The notes under the pieces: generated by a model | Databases searched by the model: none | The model's input: only the letters and a program-made list of their open reading frames with translations | What the model was told of the DNA's origin: nothing | Position numbers and translations under genes: made by a program | Origin: Sansalvadorimonas sp965243775 | GTDB taxonomy: Bacteria; Pseudomonadota; Gammaproteobacteria; Pseudomonadales; Endozoicomonadaceae | Length of the DNA: 64,000 nucleotides | Direction: 5' to 3' | Assembly (NCBI GenBank): GCA_965243775.1 | Contig: CBDEWF010000083.1 | Span: forward strand, 1 to 64,000 | Part shown: positions 1-7,938 of the stretch, in pieces | How positions within the stretch are numbered: the stretch's first letter is position 1 | How the letters are laid out: the number at the start of each line of letters is the position of its first letter

Positions 1-88
1 GTATGAACTGAGCGACAAAGATAATTCGGGCTTGATGCCAAGGCAGATGGGCTTTAAGCTCCTTTGCCAGTGAGCTGACTTCTTCCAT
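1..88 (-). CDS. IS4-family transposase, N-terminal fragment (partial)
   Basis: The first 29 codons (MEEVSSLAKELKAHLPWHQA and onward) of a DDE transposase read on the minus strand from the ATG at 88 and run off the window. The same N-terminus starts at 15614 in the second copy, where the gene can be followed further and shows IS4-family features. Nothing can be said about whether this copy is intact. Confidence 0.65.
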   Translation of the reverse strand, partial: MEEVSSLAKELKAHLPWHQARIIFVAQFI

Positions 89-208
89 GCAGAACTACGG
101 TAAATTGTACGGAGGTAAGGAACCGCACAGATTACCCTACATGGAAGTCAGCTCATACTCTTTATCTCTTGCCGCTCTTGGTCTATAGCTGTTTTGTCCC
201 GTACATAG
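1..208 (-). mobile_element. IS4-family element, right end (partial, cut by window start)
   Basis: Bases 1-208 repeat 15527-15734 and hold the start of an IS4-type transposase gene plus the terminal inverted repeat, which ends with GTTTTGTCCCGTACATAG at 191-208. The rest of the element lies outside the window. It forms the left edge of the 5.4-kb segment that recurs from 15527, so it probably took part in the duplication. Confidence 0.75.
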
Positions 209-280
209 GTCTGGTCGTTTGTCATTGCTGCATCCGTGCAATGCCAGCATCAGCATTACCAAAATCGCCTGCGGGCGCGC

Positions 281-340
281 GCGTAACAAGTGCGTGGTGT
301 GGGACGCCGCGCTGCGGCGCCCCACACGCAAGCGTTAGGC
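281..340 (+). other. attC recombination site (cassette array)
   Basis: An imperfect palindrome begins with GTAACAAGTGCG and ends with CGCAAGCGTTAGGC, with long GC-rich complementary arms. The right core GTTAGGC (334-340) fits the integron consensus GTTRRRY. The left core GCGTAAC is slightly off consensus. It is the same type as the sites at 8526 and 10745. It precedes the toxin-antitoxin cassette. Confidence 0.85.
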
Positions 341-387
341 GCTCAAACCAACATGTTACAAAGCCTCACAGAAAGTTATTTACGATA

Positions 388-405
388 TGTAGCTTATAGG
401 CTACA
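388..405 (+). promoter_or_regulatory. Palindromic operator candidate upstream of toxin-antitoxin pair
   Basis: The inverted repeat TGTAGC-6 nt-GCTACA lies 8 bp before the toxin start, in an AT-rich stretch that should contain the promoter. Type II toxin-antitoxin operons are usually autorepressed by the DNA-binding antitoxin at such palindromes; that this is the site here is inferred. Confidence 0.45.
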
Positions 406-413
406 CTCATTTC

Positions 414-713
414 ATGAGCTACGAGATAGTAACGACAGAGACGTTCAAAAGGTGGCTTGCCAAGGTTAAAGATCGCCAAGCAAGAAAAGCAATAGCTATG
501 CGGCTTACTCGTGCTGAAGCAGGAAACCTTGGTGATGTTAAACCTGTTGGCGGAGCGGTAAGTGAAATGAGAATTTTTGTAGGCAAAGGCTACAGGATTT
601 ATTTCACAATCCGTGATGGAAGGCTTGTGATCTTGCTTTGCGGTGGTGATAAATCAAGTCAGGCAAGAGACATTCAACAAGCTAAAGAAATTCTAAACGA
701 CTTGGAGGAGTAG
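414..713 (+). CDS. HigB/RelE-type addiction-module toxin
   Basis: This 99-aa protein has the layout of the RelE/HigB 'addiction module killer' family (phage Gp49-like fold). The N-terminus carries a TETFKRWLAKVKDR helix and the centre has a VSEMRIF...GYRIYF strand pair. A basic C-terminal part (LLCGGDKSSQARDIQQAKEI) follows. Family members are mRNA interferases or ribosome-dependent RNases. The ATG at 414 gives normal family length. The antitoxin gene follows after 3 bp, so the order is toxin first. It sits in an attC-bounded cassette, where such pairs are thought to stabilise arrays. An identical copy is at 15940. Confidence 0.85.
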   Translation: MSYEIVTTETFKRWLAKVKDRQARKAIAMRLTRAEAGNLGDVKPVGGAVSEMRIFVGKGYRIYFTIRDGRLVILLCGGDKSSQARDIQQAKEILNDLEE

Positions 714-716
714 GTT

Positions 717-998
717 ATGGGAGAAAAACTTTCATCATTTAACCCTGTTGACTTCCTGCAAGGGGAAGACGAGATTGCTGAGTATCTGACAGAAGCATAC
801 CTGGATGAAGATCCTAATGTTTTCATCATTGCTCTTGGTCATGTTGCAAAGCATAAAGGCATTAGTGCATTAGCCAGAGAAACAGGCTTAAACAGAGAAA
901 GCCTCTATAAAACTTTCAGTGGCAAAGTTCAGCCAAAGTGGGACACCATTCATCGGCTTTTACGTGCCCTTAAAGTCCGGCTTGCAATTGCTGGTTAA
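717..998 (+). CDS. Antitoxin, HTH addiction-module antidote
   Basis: This 93-aa protein is typical of the 'probable addiction module antidote' family paired with HigB/RelE-like toxins. Its acidic N-terminal part (EDEIAEYLTEAYLDED) probably wraps the toxin. A C-terminal helix-turn-helix (HKGISALARETGLNRESLYK) should bind the operator upstream of the pair. The start lies 3 bp after the toxin stop, and GGAGGAG in the toxin tail serves as ribosome site. In this copy the attC that should close the cassette is missing, because a 153-bp deletion joins the sequence just after the stop to the group II intron. Confidence 0.85.
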   Translation: MGEKLSSFNPVDFLQGEDEIAEYLTEAYLDEDPNVFIIALGHVAKHKGISALARETGLNRESLYKTFSGKVQPKWDTIHRLLRALKVRLAIAG

Positions 999-1060
999 AG
1001 GCGGGATTGCTCCCGCCGTCCTCTCACACCACCGGACAAACGGTTCCGTATCACGGCGGT

Positions 1061-1656
1061 TCATGTCAAACACTTGAGCCGCTGATTGTAATCAACCAGC
1101 GATATCAAACCAATTCCATCAAACAGTTTCTTGGGCAACATCTGATTCATATGCGGCGCTCCGGCATTCCACCAAGCTCCACGACCGTTATAAGCACTTA
1201 TCCGCGCCCGTTCTTTCGACAGCCCAAGTCTTAACAACTTCCTGTACCGAGCTTTTGGACTTTTCCAATGTCTCCAGAGCAGTTTTCGCAGATGCCGCCT
1301 TAACCAGCCGTCCAGTTCTTGGAGAACGCCTTTTACACCAATTTCCCGGAAATAGCTCATCCAGCCACGCAGCTTCGGATTCAGCACCTCGACCGTTTTA
1401 CGGAGTGAGCATCCCCGGCCACGCCGGAAGACGGCTTTCAGGTCACCCTTAAAGCGCCTGACCGCCTTGGCTGACACTTTCAGCCGAACATTATATTTCC
1501 GGCTACATACGGTGTAGCCCAAAAACGTCCTTTCCCACGGTCGCCCGACACCACTCTTTTCACGGTTTACCTTCAGCTTTAATGTGCTTTCGAGGTATTC
1601 CGTTATGGAGCCCAGAACACGCTGCCCTGCCTCTTCGCTTCTGACATAGATATTGC
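1061..1656 (-). CDS. Group II intron RT/maturase (LtrA-type), C-terminal exon, copy 1
   Basis: This is the second coding part of the outer-intron protein, reading NIYVRSEEAGQRVLGS, then the FLGYTVCSRK strand, the maturase (group II intron-specific) domain with NPKLRGWMSYF, and a basic C-terminus. It carries no start of its own: it continues the frame of 3542-4367 once the inner intron is removed. Together the parts give 1422 nt, 473 codons plus stop, the usual LtrA length, with the join restoring YADDC-NIYV at the RT active site. If the inner intron does not splice, no functional protein can form. Confidence 0.75.
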
Positions 1657-3541
1657 GGTGAGTAGCCCGTGGGAACCTCCCCCACAGGCTCTCTCAGAAC
1701 TGTACGTGAACCTCTCAGCTCATACAGCTCCCATCATCCAACCGATGGCCTGACACCCAGTTTCCAGTGCGGGAACAAATTTGGAAATTTCTTTGCGATC
1801 TCTCCAAGCCTGTGTTCCGCTCTTCGCCGGTGTCTTTTAAGCCTTTTGTATTTCCTCGTCGCCCACAAACTGAGTTTGCGATTGATATGGCGCAGTGTCG
1901 GGTACATGGCTGATTTGTAGAAACGACCGTAGTAGTTTATCCAGCCCTGTATCTGAGCCCTGAACATTCGAGCCAAATCAGGGAGGTCTTTGTCGCTGCG
2001 AAGGTGCAGCTTCCAACTTCTTACCTCCCGTCTGATTACCTTTCCTGCCTTGGCACTCATCGCTGGCGTAAAGTTGATGAAGTGCTTTCCCCATCGGTTC
2101 TTCGACCTTCTCGGACGAAATGTGTATCCAAGAAAGTCAAAACTGGTGACAGGGTGCTCTTCTCTGCGGTCGCCGTCTTTACAGTAAACAATTTTTGTCT
2201 TGTCAGGATGCATTTCCAGACCACAATCACGTAATCTTGCTTCTAAAGCTTCTTTCAAAGCCTTCGCATCTGTCTCGTAACGACAATGGGCAAGCCCATC
2301 GTCAGCATAGCGGCAGAATGGGATCGCAGGGCAATTCCTTTCCATCCACTTATCAAAGGCATAATGCATAAACAGATTACTGAGTACAGGACTGATCACA
2401 CCGCCCTGTGGTACACCTCGCTTGCGGGCAATAATCGTGCCGTCTTCCTGCTGAATCGGTGCTGTTAGCCAGCGTTCGATATAGAGGGTCAGCCAGCGAT
2501 TATTTGTATGCCTGCGTACGGCTTTCATCAGCAGTTCGTGGTCGATGTTGTCGAACAACCCCTTGATATCAAATTCCAGCACCCAGTCATACCGCCAGCA
2601 CCGTCTGCGGGTGATATCCAGCGCCTGATGTGCCGATTTGTTTGGCCTGTAGCCGTAGGAGTCCGGATGAAAACAGGGCTCTACCAATGGCTCAAAATGC
2701 AGCTTCACAACCATCTGCGCAACCCGATCTGATACCGTAGGAATGCCCAGCTTTCTTTCCCCACCTGCTTTCTTCGGTATCGCTACCGTTTTAACAGCAG
2801 GCGGAAAGTAACTTCCAGACGACATCCGGTTCCAGATTTTATACAGGCTGTTCTTCAGGTCGGACTCAAATTGTTCTATGGTCTCGCCATCAACGCCATG
2901 AGCGCCTTTATTGGCTTTGACCAGTTGCCATGCACGTACAACGTCATGCTTGGAAATTTCAAACGGTTTTGTTGTTTCCAAAAACTCCTCCCACCTGCAG
3001 CGTCGAGCTACCATAGTGGTTGATTTCCAAATCCAACAGGATGACCGATCCCCTTCACTCCAACGCCATTACAGCGCCTTCATCACTACTACGGGATCGT
3101 CCGCCCCTGTGCCTTGCATTGGTACTCAGACTCTTGCAGGGTCTCTGCTTGAGTGGCTCCCTTAACATCAAGGCGACAGGTTCCCACGTTCCACACAGAA
3201 GCCTGTGCTAAGTTCATGCCTTCTCCACGCCGGATGCCACCTGGACAGTAAACAGGTGTCCTCCAGATTTATCCCGGGCTAACGACTCCCTCCCGGTTTT
3301 GACATCGTTCCTACGCTTTCGACGCGTCATCAAAGGTTCACTTGCGTTCATCTCCTTAACACACACCTGACAGGGTCATGCCCTGCCTTTTCCTTAACGC
3401 TCACGACCATGGCTCTTTACCACAGCCGCTTAAGGTGGTTTGAAGCCTCCTCCTGCAAGACGGCTCCGAGGGGCCCACCCTCATCTTCTGCGCAGTGGCG
3501 CATCGGCGCTGCTTACGCAGCAGCCTGTGCTCGTGGCACAC
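1657..3541 (-). mobile_element. Inner group II intron (copy 1), inserted in the RT active-site codons of the outer intron
   Basis: On the minus strand the intron begins GTGTGCC, fitting GUGYG, directly after the YADD codons of the host RT. It ends near ...CTACTCACC. A clear 34-nt domain V lies at 1697-1730 (GAGCTGTATG...GTACAGTTC, with the AGC triad), followed by a domain VI hairpin with a bulged A. Domain IV holds a full RT gene. Excision restores the outer ORF in frame. The boundaries are uncertain by 1-2 nt. An identical arrangement is at 17336-19220. Confidence 0.8.
1734..3014 (-). CDS. Group II intron reverse transcriptase/maturase (inner intron, copy 1)
   Basis: This 426-aa RT has all seven RT blocks: GAHGVDGETIEQF (RT1), PIPKKAGG-like AIPKKAGGERKLGIPTVSDR (RT2-3), SYGYRPNKSAHQAL, DIKGLFDNIDH, RGVPQGGVISPVLSNLF and the catalytic FCRYADDGLAH (RT5). 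The maturase domain follows (FRAQIQGWINYYGRF). The C-terminus is basic and lacks an HNH endonuclease, so retrohoming would not use second-strand cleavage. It assists splicing and reverse transcription of its own intron. It is a different lineage from the host intron protein. ATG 3014 was taken because the RT N-terminal block follows directly. Confidence 0.9.
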   Translation of the reverse strand: MVARRCRWEEFLETTKPFEISKHDVVRAWQLVKANKGAHGVDGETIEQFESDLKNSLYKIWNRMSSGSYFPPAVKTVAIPKKAGGERKLGIPTVSDRVAQMVVKLHFEPLVEPCFHPDSYGYRPNKSAHQALDITRRRCWRYDWVLEFDIKGLFDNIDHELLMKAVRRHTNNRWLTLYIERWLTAPIQQEDGTIIARKRGVPQGGVISPVLSNLFMHYAFDKWMERNCPAIPFCRYADDGLAHCRYETDAKALKEALEARLRDCGLEMHPDKTKIVYCKDGDRREEHPVTSFDFLGYTFRPRRSKNRWGKHFINFTPAMSAKAGKVIRREVRSWKLHLRSDKDLPDLARMFRAQIQGWINYYGRFYKSAMYPTLRHINRKLSLWATRKYKRLKRHRRRAEHRLGEIAKKFPNLFPHWKLGVRPSVG

Positions 3542-4367
3542 AGTCATCGGCGTAACGACAGAATTTGTGTCCCCGCTTTTCCAGCTCTTTATCCAGGTCG
3601 GTTAGCAGGATGTTCGATAACAACGGGGAGAGTGGGCCACCCTGCGGGGTGCCTGCTTTCCTTGCCGTTACCAGACCACCGGCAAATATTCCGGCCTCAA
3701 GATAAGCGCGGATCAGTCCCAGCACCCGCTTGTCTTTAACCTGTCGTGTTACCCTTGCCATTAATATGTCATGGTTCACACGGTCAAAGAATTTCTCAAG
3801 GTCGAGGTCTACCACCCAGCGGTAACCTGCCTCCGCATAGCTCCGGGCTTGCAGTACGGCCTGCCCTGCCTTGCGTCCCGGCCTGAAGCCATAACTGTGG
3901 TTCGAGAACGTGCTCTCAAAGATCGGACTTAACTGTTGGTGCAGCGCTTGCTGTATCAGCCTGTCCAGAACTGTTGGAATGCCCAGCTGGCGCATACCTC
4001 CACCGGATTTGGGTATTTCTACCTTCCGTACCGGCTGGGGTTGATAGCGACCATTCTGCAGGGCTTCCCGGTGTTCCGGCCACTGTGATTTCAGGTAGGC
4101 TTTCAAGTCACCCACCGTCATGCTGTCCACGCCCGGTGCGCCTTTGTTGCGCATCACCCGGTCGTAGGCACGCTGCATATTTGATCGGTCTAATGTCGCC
4201 GCCAATAGATCTGGCGTCTCCTCATGGAAGTTGCCCGTTCCCGCCGTGACGTTTGCCGCCTCTATTGCAGACCCACACGGATACTGTCCGCGCCCCTCTG
4301 CACAGAGTGCCTGTATCTCAACAGACCTGACTGCTGCTCCTGTCGTCATCGAGAGTCCGGCTCCCAA
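3542..4367 (-). CDS. Group II intron RT/maturase (LtrA-type), N-terminal exon, copy 1
   Basis: This is the first coding part of the outer-intron protein. It shows NKGAPGVDSMTVGDLKAYL (RT1), VEIPKSGGGMRQLGIPTVLD (RT2-3), SYGFRPGRKAGQAV, DLDLEKFFDRVNHD, GTPQGGPLSPLLSNILL and FCRYADD. Directly after the two catalytic aspartates the inner intron begins, so an unspliced transcript would give a product ending after about ten foreign residues. The rest of the protein is at 1061-1656. The start at 4367 is not certain; an ATG at 4349 is also possible. Confidence 0.75.
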
Positions 4368-4798
4368 TCCATTTCACATGTTCAGCCCTTCAGTCTGCGG
4401 TGACAGACCTACTATGGCCTCGGCTGACTTCTGCCGCCCCATCCCAATGCCTCACGACACTGGTAGCCTGTGGCAGGATGGCAGACCTCCCGGAGTAATG
4501 CGCGTGACCTTCCCACTTATACCCGCCGCATATACGTCCGCAGTTTCCGTGCAAGTATTGGGCTTTGAAGAACTTTGCCTCCTTACCCACTGCGACCGCC
4601 TCCTATGCGATTCCTGTTCGTCGGGCCAGTGTTTTGCCTTCGGCTTTCTTCAGATTCCACCTCACGATGGACACCCTTGCCGTTCAGCTAATCGTTCCCC
4701 TTGCCGGGTCGATAGTGGACTTTCACCACCAAGTCATCCAGTCGCCACCATGCGTACTGGAACAGCGCCGTCATGGCGCTACGCGCCATATCCGGCGC

Positions 4799-5364
4799 CT
4801 CAAAGGGCTATTGTTGCGCCCATGGGCGCGATTACCAGTCCAGCTTCATCTGCTCACGATGCTCTTCTACTTTCTCTTGATCTCGGATGTATGCTCTCAC
4901 TACATCTTCATCAAGCCCGACCGTAGAAACAAAATATCCTCTTGCCCAGAAGTGCTCCCCTGTAAAATTCCTTTGTCTTCCTTTGAAATTCTTGGCAATG
5001 TGAATCGCAGCTTTTCCTTTGATGTAACCCACAACATTAGATACCGAATACTTTGGTGGGATACTGATACAAATATGGACATGATCTCGCATCAAGTGTC
5101 CTTCCAGGATTTTACAGCCCTTCCTTTTGGCTAACTCGTGAAATATCTCTCCAAGAAATTTCCTCAAGTTTCCATAAATCACCTTCTTCCTTTTCTTCGG
5201 GATAAAGACAATATGATACTTACAATCCCAACGAGTATGACTCAGACTCTTGTAGTCTGGCATGGGTACACCTCAATGTTTCTTGGCGGAAACATCAAGG
5301 TAGGTACCGCTGTAAAGGTAGAACCTGTGCGAGTCCCCCCGGCATAGCCGGGGGTTTATCAATA
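4799..5364 (-). mobile_element. IS200/IS605-type element, copy 1, left-end hairpin deleted
   Basis: A single Y1 transposase gene is flanked by short palindromes. The right hairpin CCCCCGGC-ATA-GCCGGGGG (5336-5354) is present. The left hairpin found in copies 2 and 3 (CCTCCGGC...GCCGGAGG) falls in the 50-bp deletion at 4798/4799. These elements transpose as single strands through end hairpins, so this copy is probably immobile. Confidence 0.75.
4832..5263 (-). CDS. tnpA: IS200/IS605-family Y1 HUH transposase TnpA
   Basis: The 143-aa protein has the TnpA REP/IS200 fold. The N-terminus is KYHIVFIPKKRKKVIYGNL. The HUH motif is HVHICISIPP at about residues 62-71. The catalytic tyrosine is probably in VRAYIRDQE near residue 125. 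The enzyme cuts and joins single-stranded DNA at hairpin-marked ends. Length is normal for IS200 transposases and no TnpB gene is present. The protein is identical to 20561-20992 and a close relative of 21633-22064. Because the left end of this element is deleted, the enzyme could act only on other copies. Confidence 0.9.
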   Translation of the reverse strand: MPDYKSLSHTRWDCKYHIVFIPKKRKKVIYGNLRKFLGEIFHELAKRKGCKILEGHLMRDHVHICISIPPKYSVSNVVGYIKGKAAIHIAKNFKGRQRNFTGEHFWARGYFVSTVGLDEDVVRAYIRDQEKVEEHREQMKLDW

Positions 5365-5523
5365 ATTAATTATAAATTCTCGGCTTTAAAGAAAACAGTT
5401 GATCTTCAAGTGGTGCAACCAACTTTGTAAAAAACAGTTACGGATACCGAGAAAGTTTTGAAATAAATTTTATTGATTGTAAAATACATATTGTTTGTTT
5501 CTTTAACTTCTGTGCGATGTGAG

Positions 5524-5856
5524 ATGTTTGAAAATATACGAGCTTACATTTTGTTTGAAAGGGCACGAACTGCTCAAAGGAAAAATGAACAGGAAGTATC
5601 GATAAGTAACATTAAAAAGCTTATTGAGCTTAATCCAGTAAAGTTTCTTACAGCTAATGCAGAAAGTTTATGGGGTGAAATTGAATTTGATAGAAGTAAT
5701 TTCCATGAATCCACTATCCATTTTCAAGCTGCATTAAAAATTGCTAAAGAAAACTCAAATCTTTGGTCAAAGAAAAAATACGAAGAGTTTGTTTCAGAAG
5801 TTAAAAATGCTCTTCAGCTATCAAAAAAGCGGAACATAACAAGTGGTTCCAGGTGA
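5524..5856 (+). CDS. Small TPR-like protein of unknown function
   Basis: This protein of about 110 aa starts MFENIRAYILFERART. It has alternating amphipathic helices typical of one or two tetratricopeptide-like units, for example the stretch FDRSNFHESTIHFQAALKIA. I do not recognise a specific family. A longer reading from TTG 5473 adds 17 hydrophobic residues and is less likely. The gene lies on the array strand and its 3' end overlaps the following attC by a few codons, as is common for cassettes. It follows the IS200 copy directly, so the original 5' end of its cassette may be altered. Confidence 0.5.
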   Translation: MFENIRAYILFERARTAQRKNEQEVSISNIKKLIELNPVKFLTANAESLWGEIEFDRSNFHESTIHFQAALKIAKENSNLWSKKKYEEFVSEVKNALQLSKKRNITSGSR

Positions 5857-5888
5857 CGCCTACGGCGCACCTGAACCAAGCGTTAGGT
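5834..5888 (+). other. attC recombination site
   Basis: The site has left core ACATAAC (5834-5840), right core GTTAGGT (5882-5888), and complementary arms TGGTTCCAGGTG / CACCTGAACCA around a short GC loop. It closes the TPR-like cassette. Confidence 0.85.
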
Positions 5889-5937
5889 GCTCAGCATCTG
5901 CATTCAACAGCAAGCACCTAAGTTAATAACTTTAAAG

Positions 5938-6480
5938 TTAAAAAACACCATTACTGTTCTTAATATCGCCACCATTGATTAAAGAGTAAAATCGCATAAA
6001 ACCATCCAGTGCTTGAATTGAATCCCAGTGTTCAACGATTCTTCCATTTTCAAGTCGCCAAGTATCGATAATATTCATGCCTTTTTTGTCATTGCCTCGG
6101 TCTTTTTTCTTTAAAGTGGCATGTGAGTGAAAGATCACATAGTTACCATCAACAAAAATATGCTTTACGTCATAAGTGTAATCTGGGTAGTCCTCAACGA
6201 AATCTCTTAAAAAGCCAACTAAACCGGTTACTTTATCGGGTAAGTTGCGGTTGTGTTGAACATACGAACTATCGTTGTATTTCTCTAGAATGTAATCGAA
6301 ATCATGATTATTCATCAAATTCTGGACAAAATCAGTTACAACAATAACATTAGAAAGTTCTTGCTCTGTCCAATTATTTTTCTGTAGAGATTGCAGGTTT
6401 ACAATCAATTTGTCTGTATTATTTGCAGAGGCAGTCAAACTTGCAAATAGCAGCAGTATTGATGCAATAGTTTTCCACAT
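5938..6480 (-). CDS. Exported SnoaL-like (NTF2-fold) protein
   Basis: The 180-aa protein begins with a signal peptide (MWKTIASILLLFASLTASA). It continues with a SnoaL-like NTF2-fold domain, with DSSYVQHNRNLPDKVTGLVG, FVDGNYVIFHSHATL and IIDTWRLENGRIVEHWD. These blocks match the 'SnoaL aldol condensation-catalysing' type cluster, whose true substrates are mostly unknown. It is transcribed against the array direction and divergently from an HxlR regulator 149 bp away, so it probably has its own promoter controlled by that regulator. The location would be periplasmic if the signal is used. Confidence 0.75.
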   Translation of the reverse strand: MWKTIASILLLFASLTASANNTDKLIVNLQSLQKNNWTEQELSNVIVVTDFVQNLMNNHDFDYILEKYNDSSYVQHNRNLPDKVTGLVGFLRDFVEDYPDYTYDVKHIFVDGNYVIFHSHATLKKKDRGNDKKGMNIIDTWRLENGRIVEHWDSIQALDGFMRFYSLINGGDIKNSNGVF

Positions 6481-6562
6481 AGTGTGCTCCTTCCAATGTC
6501 GCTGGTTGTTTTAAGTGTCATTTGAATACAATGGTATATATTAGTAACCTACACCACAAGAA

Positions 6563-6597
6563 GGTACCAGAATGTCATCTAGGCACATTCTGGTAAC
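6563..6597. promoter_or_regulatory. Operator candidate between SnoaL-like gene and HxlR regulator
   Basis: A nearly perfect inverted repeat, GGTACCAGAATGT-8 nt-ACATTCTGGTAACC, lies in the divergent intergenic region. A related GGTATATATTAGTAACC element lies just left of it. HxlR proteins bind such dyads as dimers, usually near their own gene and a divergent target. Assignment to this regulator is inferred. Confidence 0.5.
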
Positions 6598-6629
6598 CTA
6601 TATGTCGATCTGGGAAAAAGGATTGTGGT

Positions 6630-7022
6630 GTGGCTGTAAACTGTGAAAATAGAGATAAAACCGAGAAACGCGTATTTCATAACACCGAAGATTGCCCTGT
6701 CCGAAATGTTGTAGCTCAGATAGGCGACAAGTGGTCAATACTTATTTTATTTGCATTAATCGAAGGCCCTGAGAGATTTAATGCTTTAAAATATAGGGTA
6801 GTAGGAATCTCTCAACGTATGCTCACTCAAACACTCCGAGACTTAGAGCGAGAAGGTTATGTAAATAGAACCGTTTTCGCTGAAGTGCCAGTAAAAGTGG
6901 AGTACGAGCTGACCAAAATGGGTAGGGATTTAGTAAAACCTTTATATCAGTTAGTGTCATGGGCAGAAACACATCATGATGCAATAAAACATTCGCGAAA
7001 AGCCTATGATGCTAAAAACTAA
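6630..7022 (+). CDS. HxlR-family winged-helix transcriptional regulator
   Basis: This 130-aa protein has the HxlR signature: CPVRNVVAQIGDKWSILILF with the N-terminal cysteine, then ERFNALKYRVVGISQRMLTQ (recognition helix), LREGY-like LEREGYVNR and a wing YELTKMGRDL. Such regulators respond to aldehydes, quinones or redox stress through the cysteine. GTG 6630 is chosen because AAAAAGGA lies about 8 nt upstream. It shares its cassette with the divergent SnoaL-like gene, so the two probably travel as a regulated module. Confidence 0.85.
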   Translation: MAVNCENRDKTEKRVFHNTEDCPVRNVVAQIGDKWSILILFALIEGPERFNALKYRVVGISQRMLTQTLRDLEREGYVNRTVFAEVPVKVEYELTKMGRDLVKPLYQLVSWAETHHDAIKHSRKAYDAKN

Positions 7023-7075
7023 TTACCAAGCCGCTGGTTTAAATTACCTCAATGGCAGATTCAGGAAGAACACGC

Positions 7076-7132
7076 ACCTAACAAGTCAATCCAGCCGACC
7101 GCCTACGGCGGCGGCTGATTGAGGCGTTATGT
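7076..7132 (+). other. attC recombination site
   Basis: The site has left core ACCTAAC and right core GTTATGT, with arms CAATCCAGCCG / CGGCTGATTG around a CGCC...GGCG loop stem. It is nearly identical to the sites at 9272 and 16542. Confidence 0.9.
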
Positions 7133-7151
7133 GCAAAGTAAAGAATCGAGT

Positions 7152-7873
7152 ATGACTGAAAATACAAAAGCCATTGAAGCGGCTGAAAAAATAGAATTGC
7201 AAGTATCTTTAAATCAAGACAACCAAGTTGTAGTTGATGCTATAGGGAAAGTGACGGAGGGGCTTCCCTCATCGTCAGGCATAGAGAACGCTTTAATACA
7301 ACAAAATGAAACTTTCTCCAGCCTTATAGAGTTGGTTAAAACCTCCATACAACCAGATTACATTCCCTATTATGTTTCATTTGCTTCTATAGCAATTTCA
7401 CTTCTTGCTTTGTATCTATCTCATTGGCATAAATCATCAAAAGCTGTACTTTGTTTAAATAGCAGGAACTTTGACTGTCTCGGTAAAAAACAAAGCGTGT
7501 ACTTAGTTATACATTAAGCAATACGGGGAACCAGGAGCTTTTCGTAAAAGATATCTCTCTATTAAGGGGGCAATCACCTTTGGGGAACCTAAAGCACAAA
7601 TCTTTTTATCATGAAATCCCCTCAAATACCGTAGAGCCGTTTGTTATAAAACCGGGGGAAATTAAGCCATTTATGCTTTCACATGAGGTTGATTATAATC
7701 TGGCTCCTGACTATGACAAGGAATTAAACAAGTATGTAATAGTGAGCCTAGAGGTTATCTCAGCAAATGGTAAACGCTTTCAAATCGCTCATAACATTTC
7801 TAATCTTGGCCCCTCTGGCCCGAACATAAAAGATAAAATATGGGCTGGTGTTTCACTTGGAAGCAGTATTTGA
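7152..7873 (+). pseudogene. Single-TM membrane protein gene with a frameshift
   Basis: Two frames join into one plausible protein. The first (7152-7517) reads MTENTKAIEAAEKIELQVSL and then a transmembrane segment YVSFASIAISLLALYLSHWH. The second gives TLSNTGNQELFVKDISLLRG up to the stop at 7873, a beta-rich domain outside the membrane. The switch is at a run of six A (7485-7490), where one missing A would explain it. It could be a decayed gene, a sequencing error or, less likely, slippage. The first frame also reaches back into the attC, so ATG 7152 is preferred. I do not recognise the family. Confidence 0.55.
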
Positions 7874-7881
7874 GTGGACGC

Positions 7882-7938
7882 ACATAACAAGTGCGTTCAG
7901 GCGACCGCCTTCGGCGGCGCCTGACGCAAGCGTTAGGC
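7882..7938 (+). other. attC recombination site
   Basis: The site has left core ACATAAC and right core GTTAGGC, with arms GTGCGTTCAGGCG / CGCCTGACGCA around CCGCCTTCGGCGG. It is near-identical to the site at 10118. Confidence 0.9.

Larger units (their letters stand above)
1000..4798 (-). mobile_element. Outer group II intron (copy 1), both ends clipped, hosting a second intron
   Basis: It matches 16679-20477 of the second copy base for base apart from a few substitutions. Domain V (about 1028-1062, minus strand) and most of domain VI are present, and an LtrA-type RT gene lies in domain IV. Relative to copy 2 it lacks the last 11 intron nucleotides, including the ACTCGAT end and the branch region, and the first two (GT). 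The RT ORF is interrupted by a complete second intron (1657-3541). Splicing and mobility of this outer copy should be lost; this is inferred from the missing termini. Confidence 0.8.

Noticed and set aside
4231..5134. Overlapping + frames (231 and 189 codons) across the outer intron and IS200
   Set aside because: They run through structured intron RNA and the antisense of the IS200 transposase gene and show no protein family.
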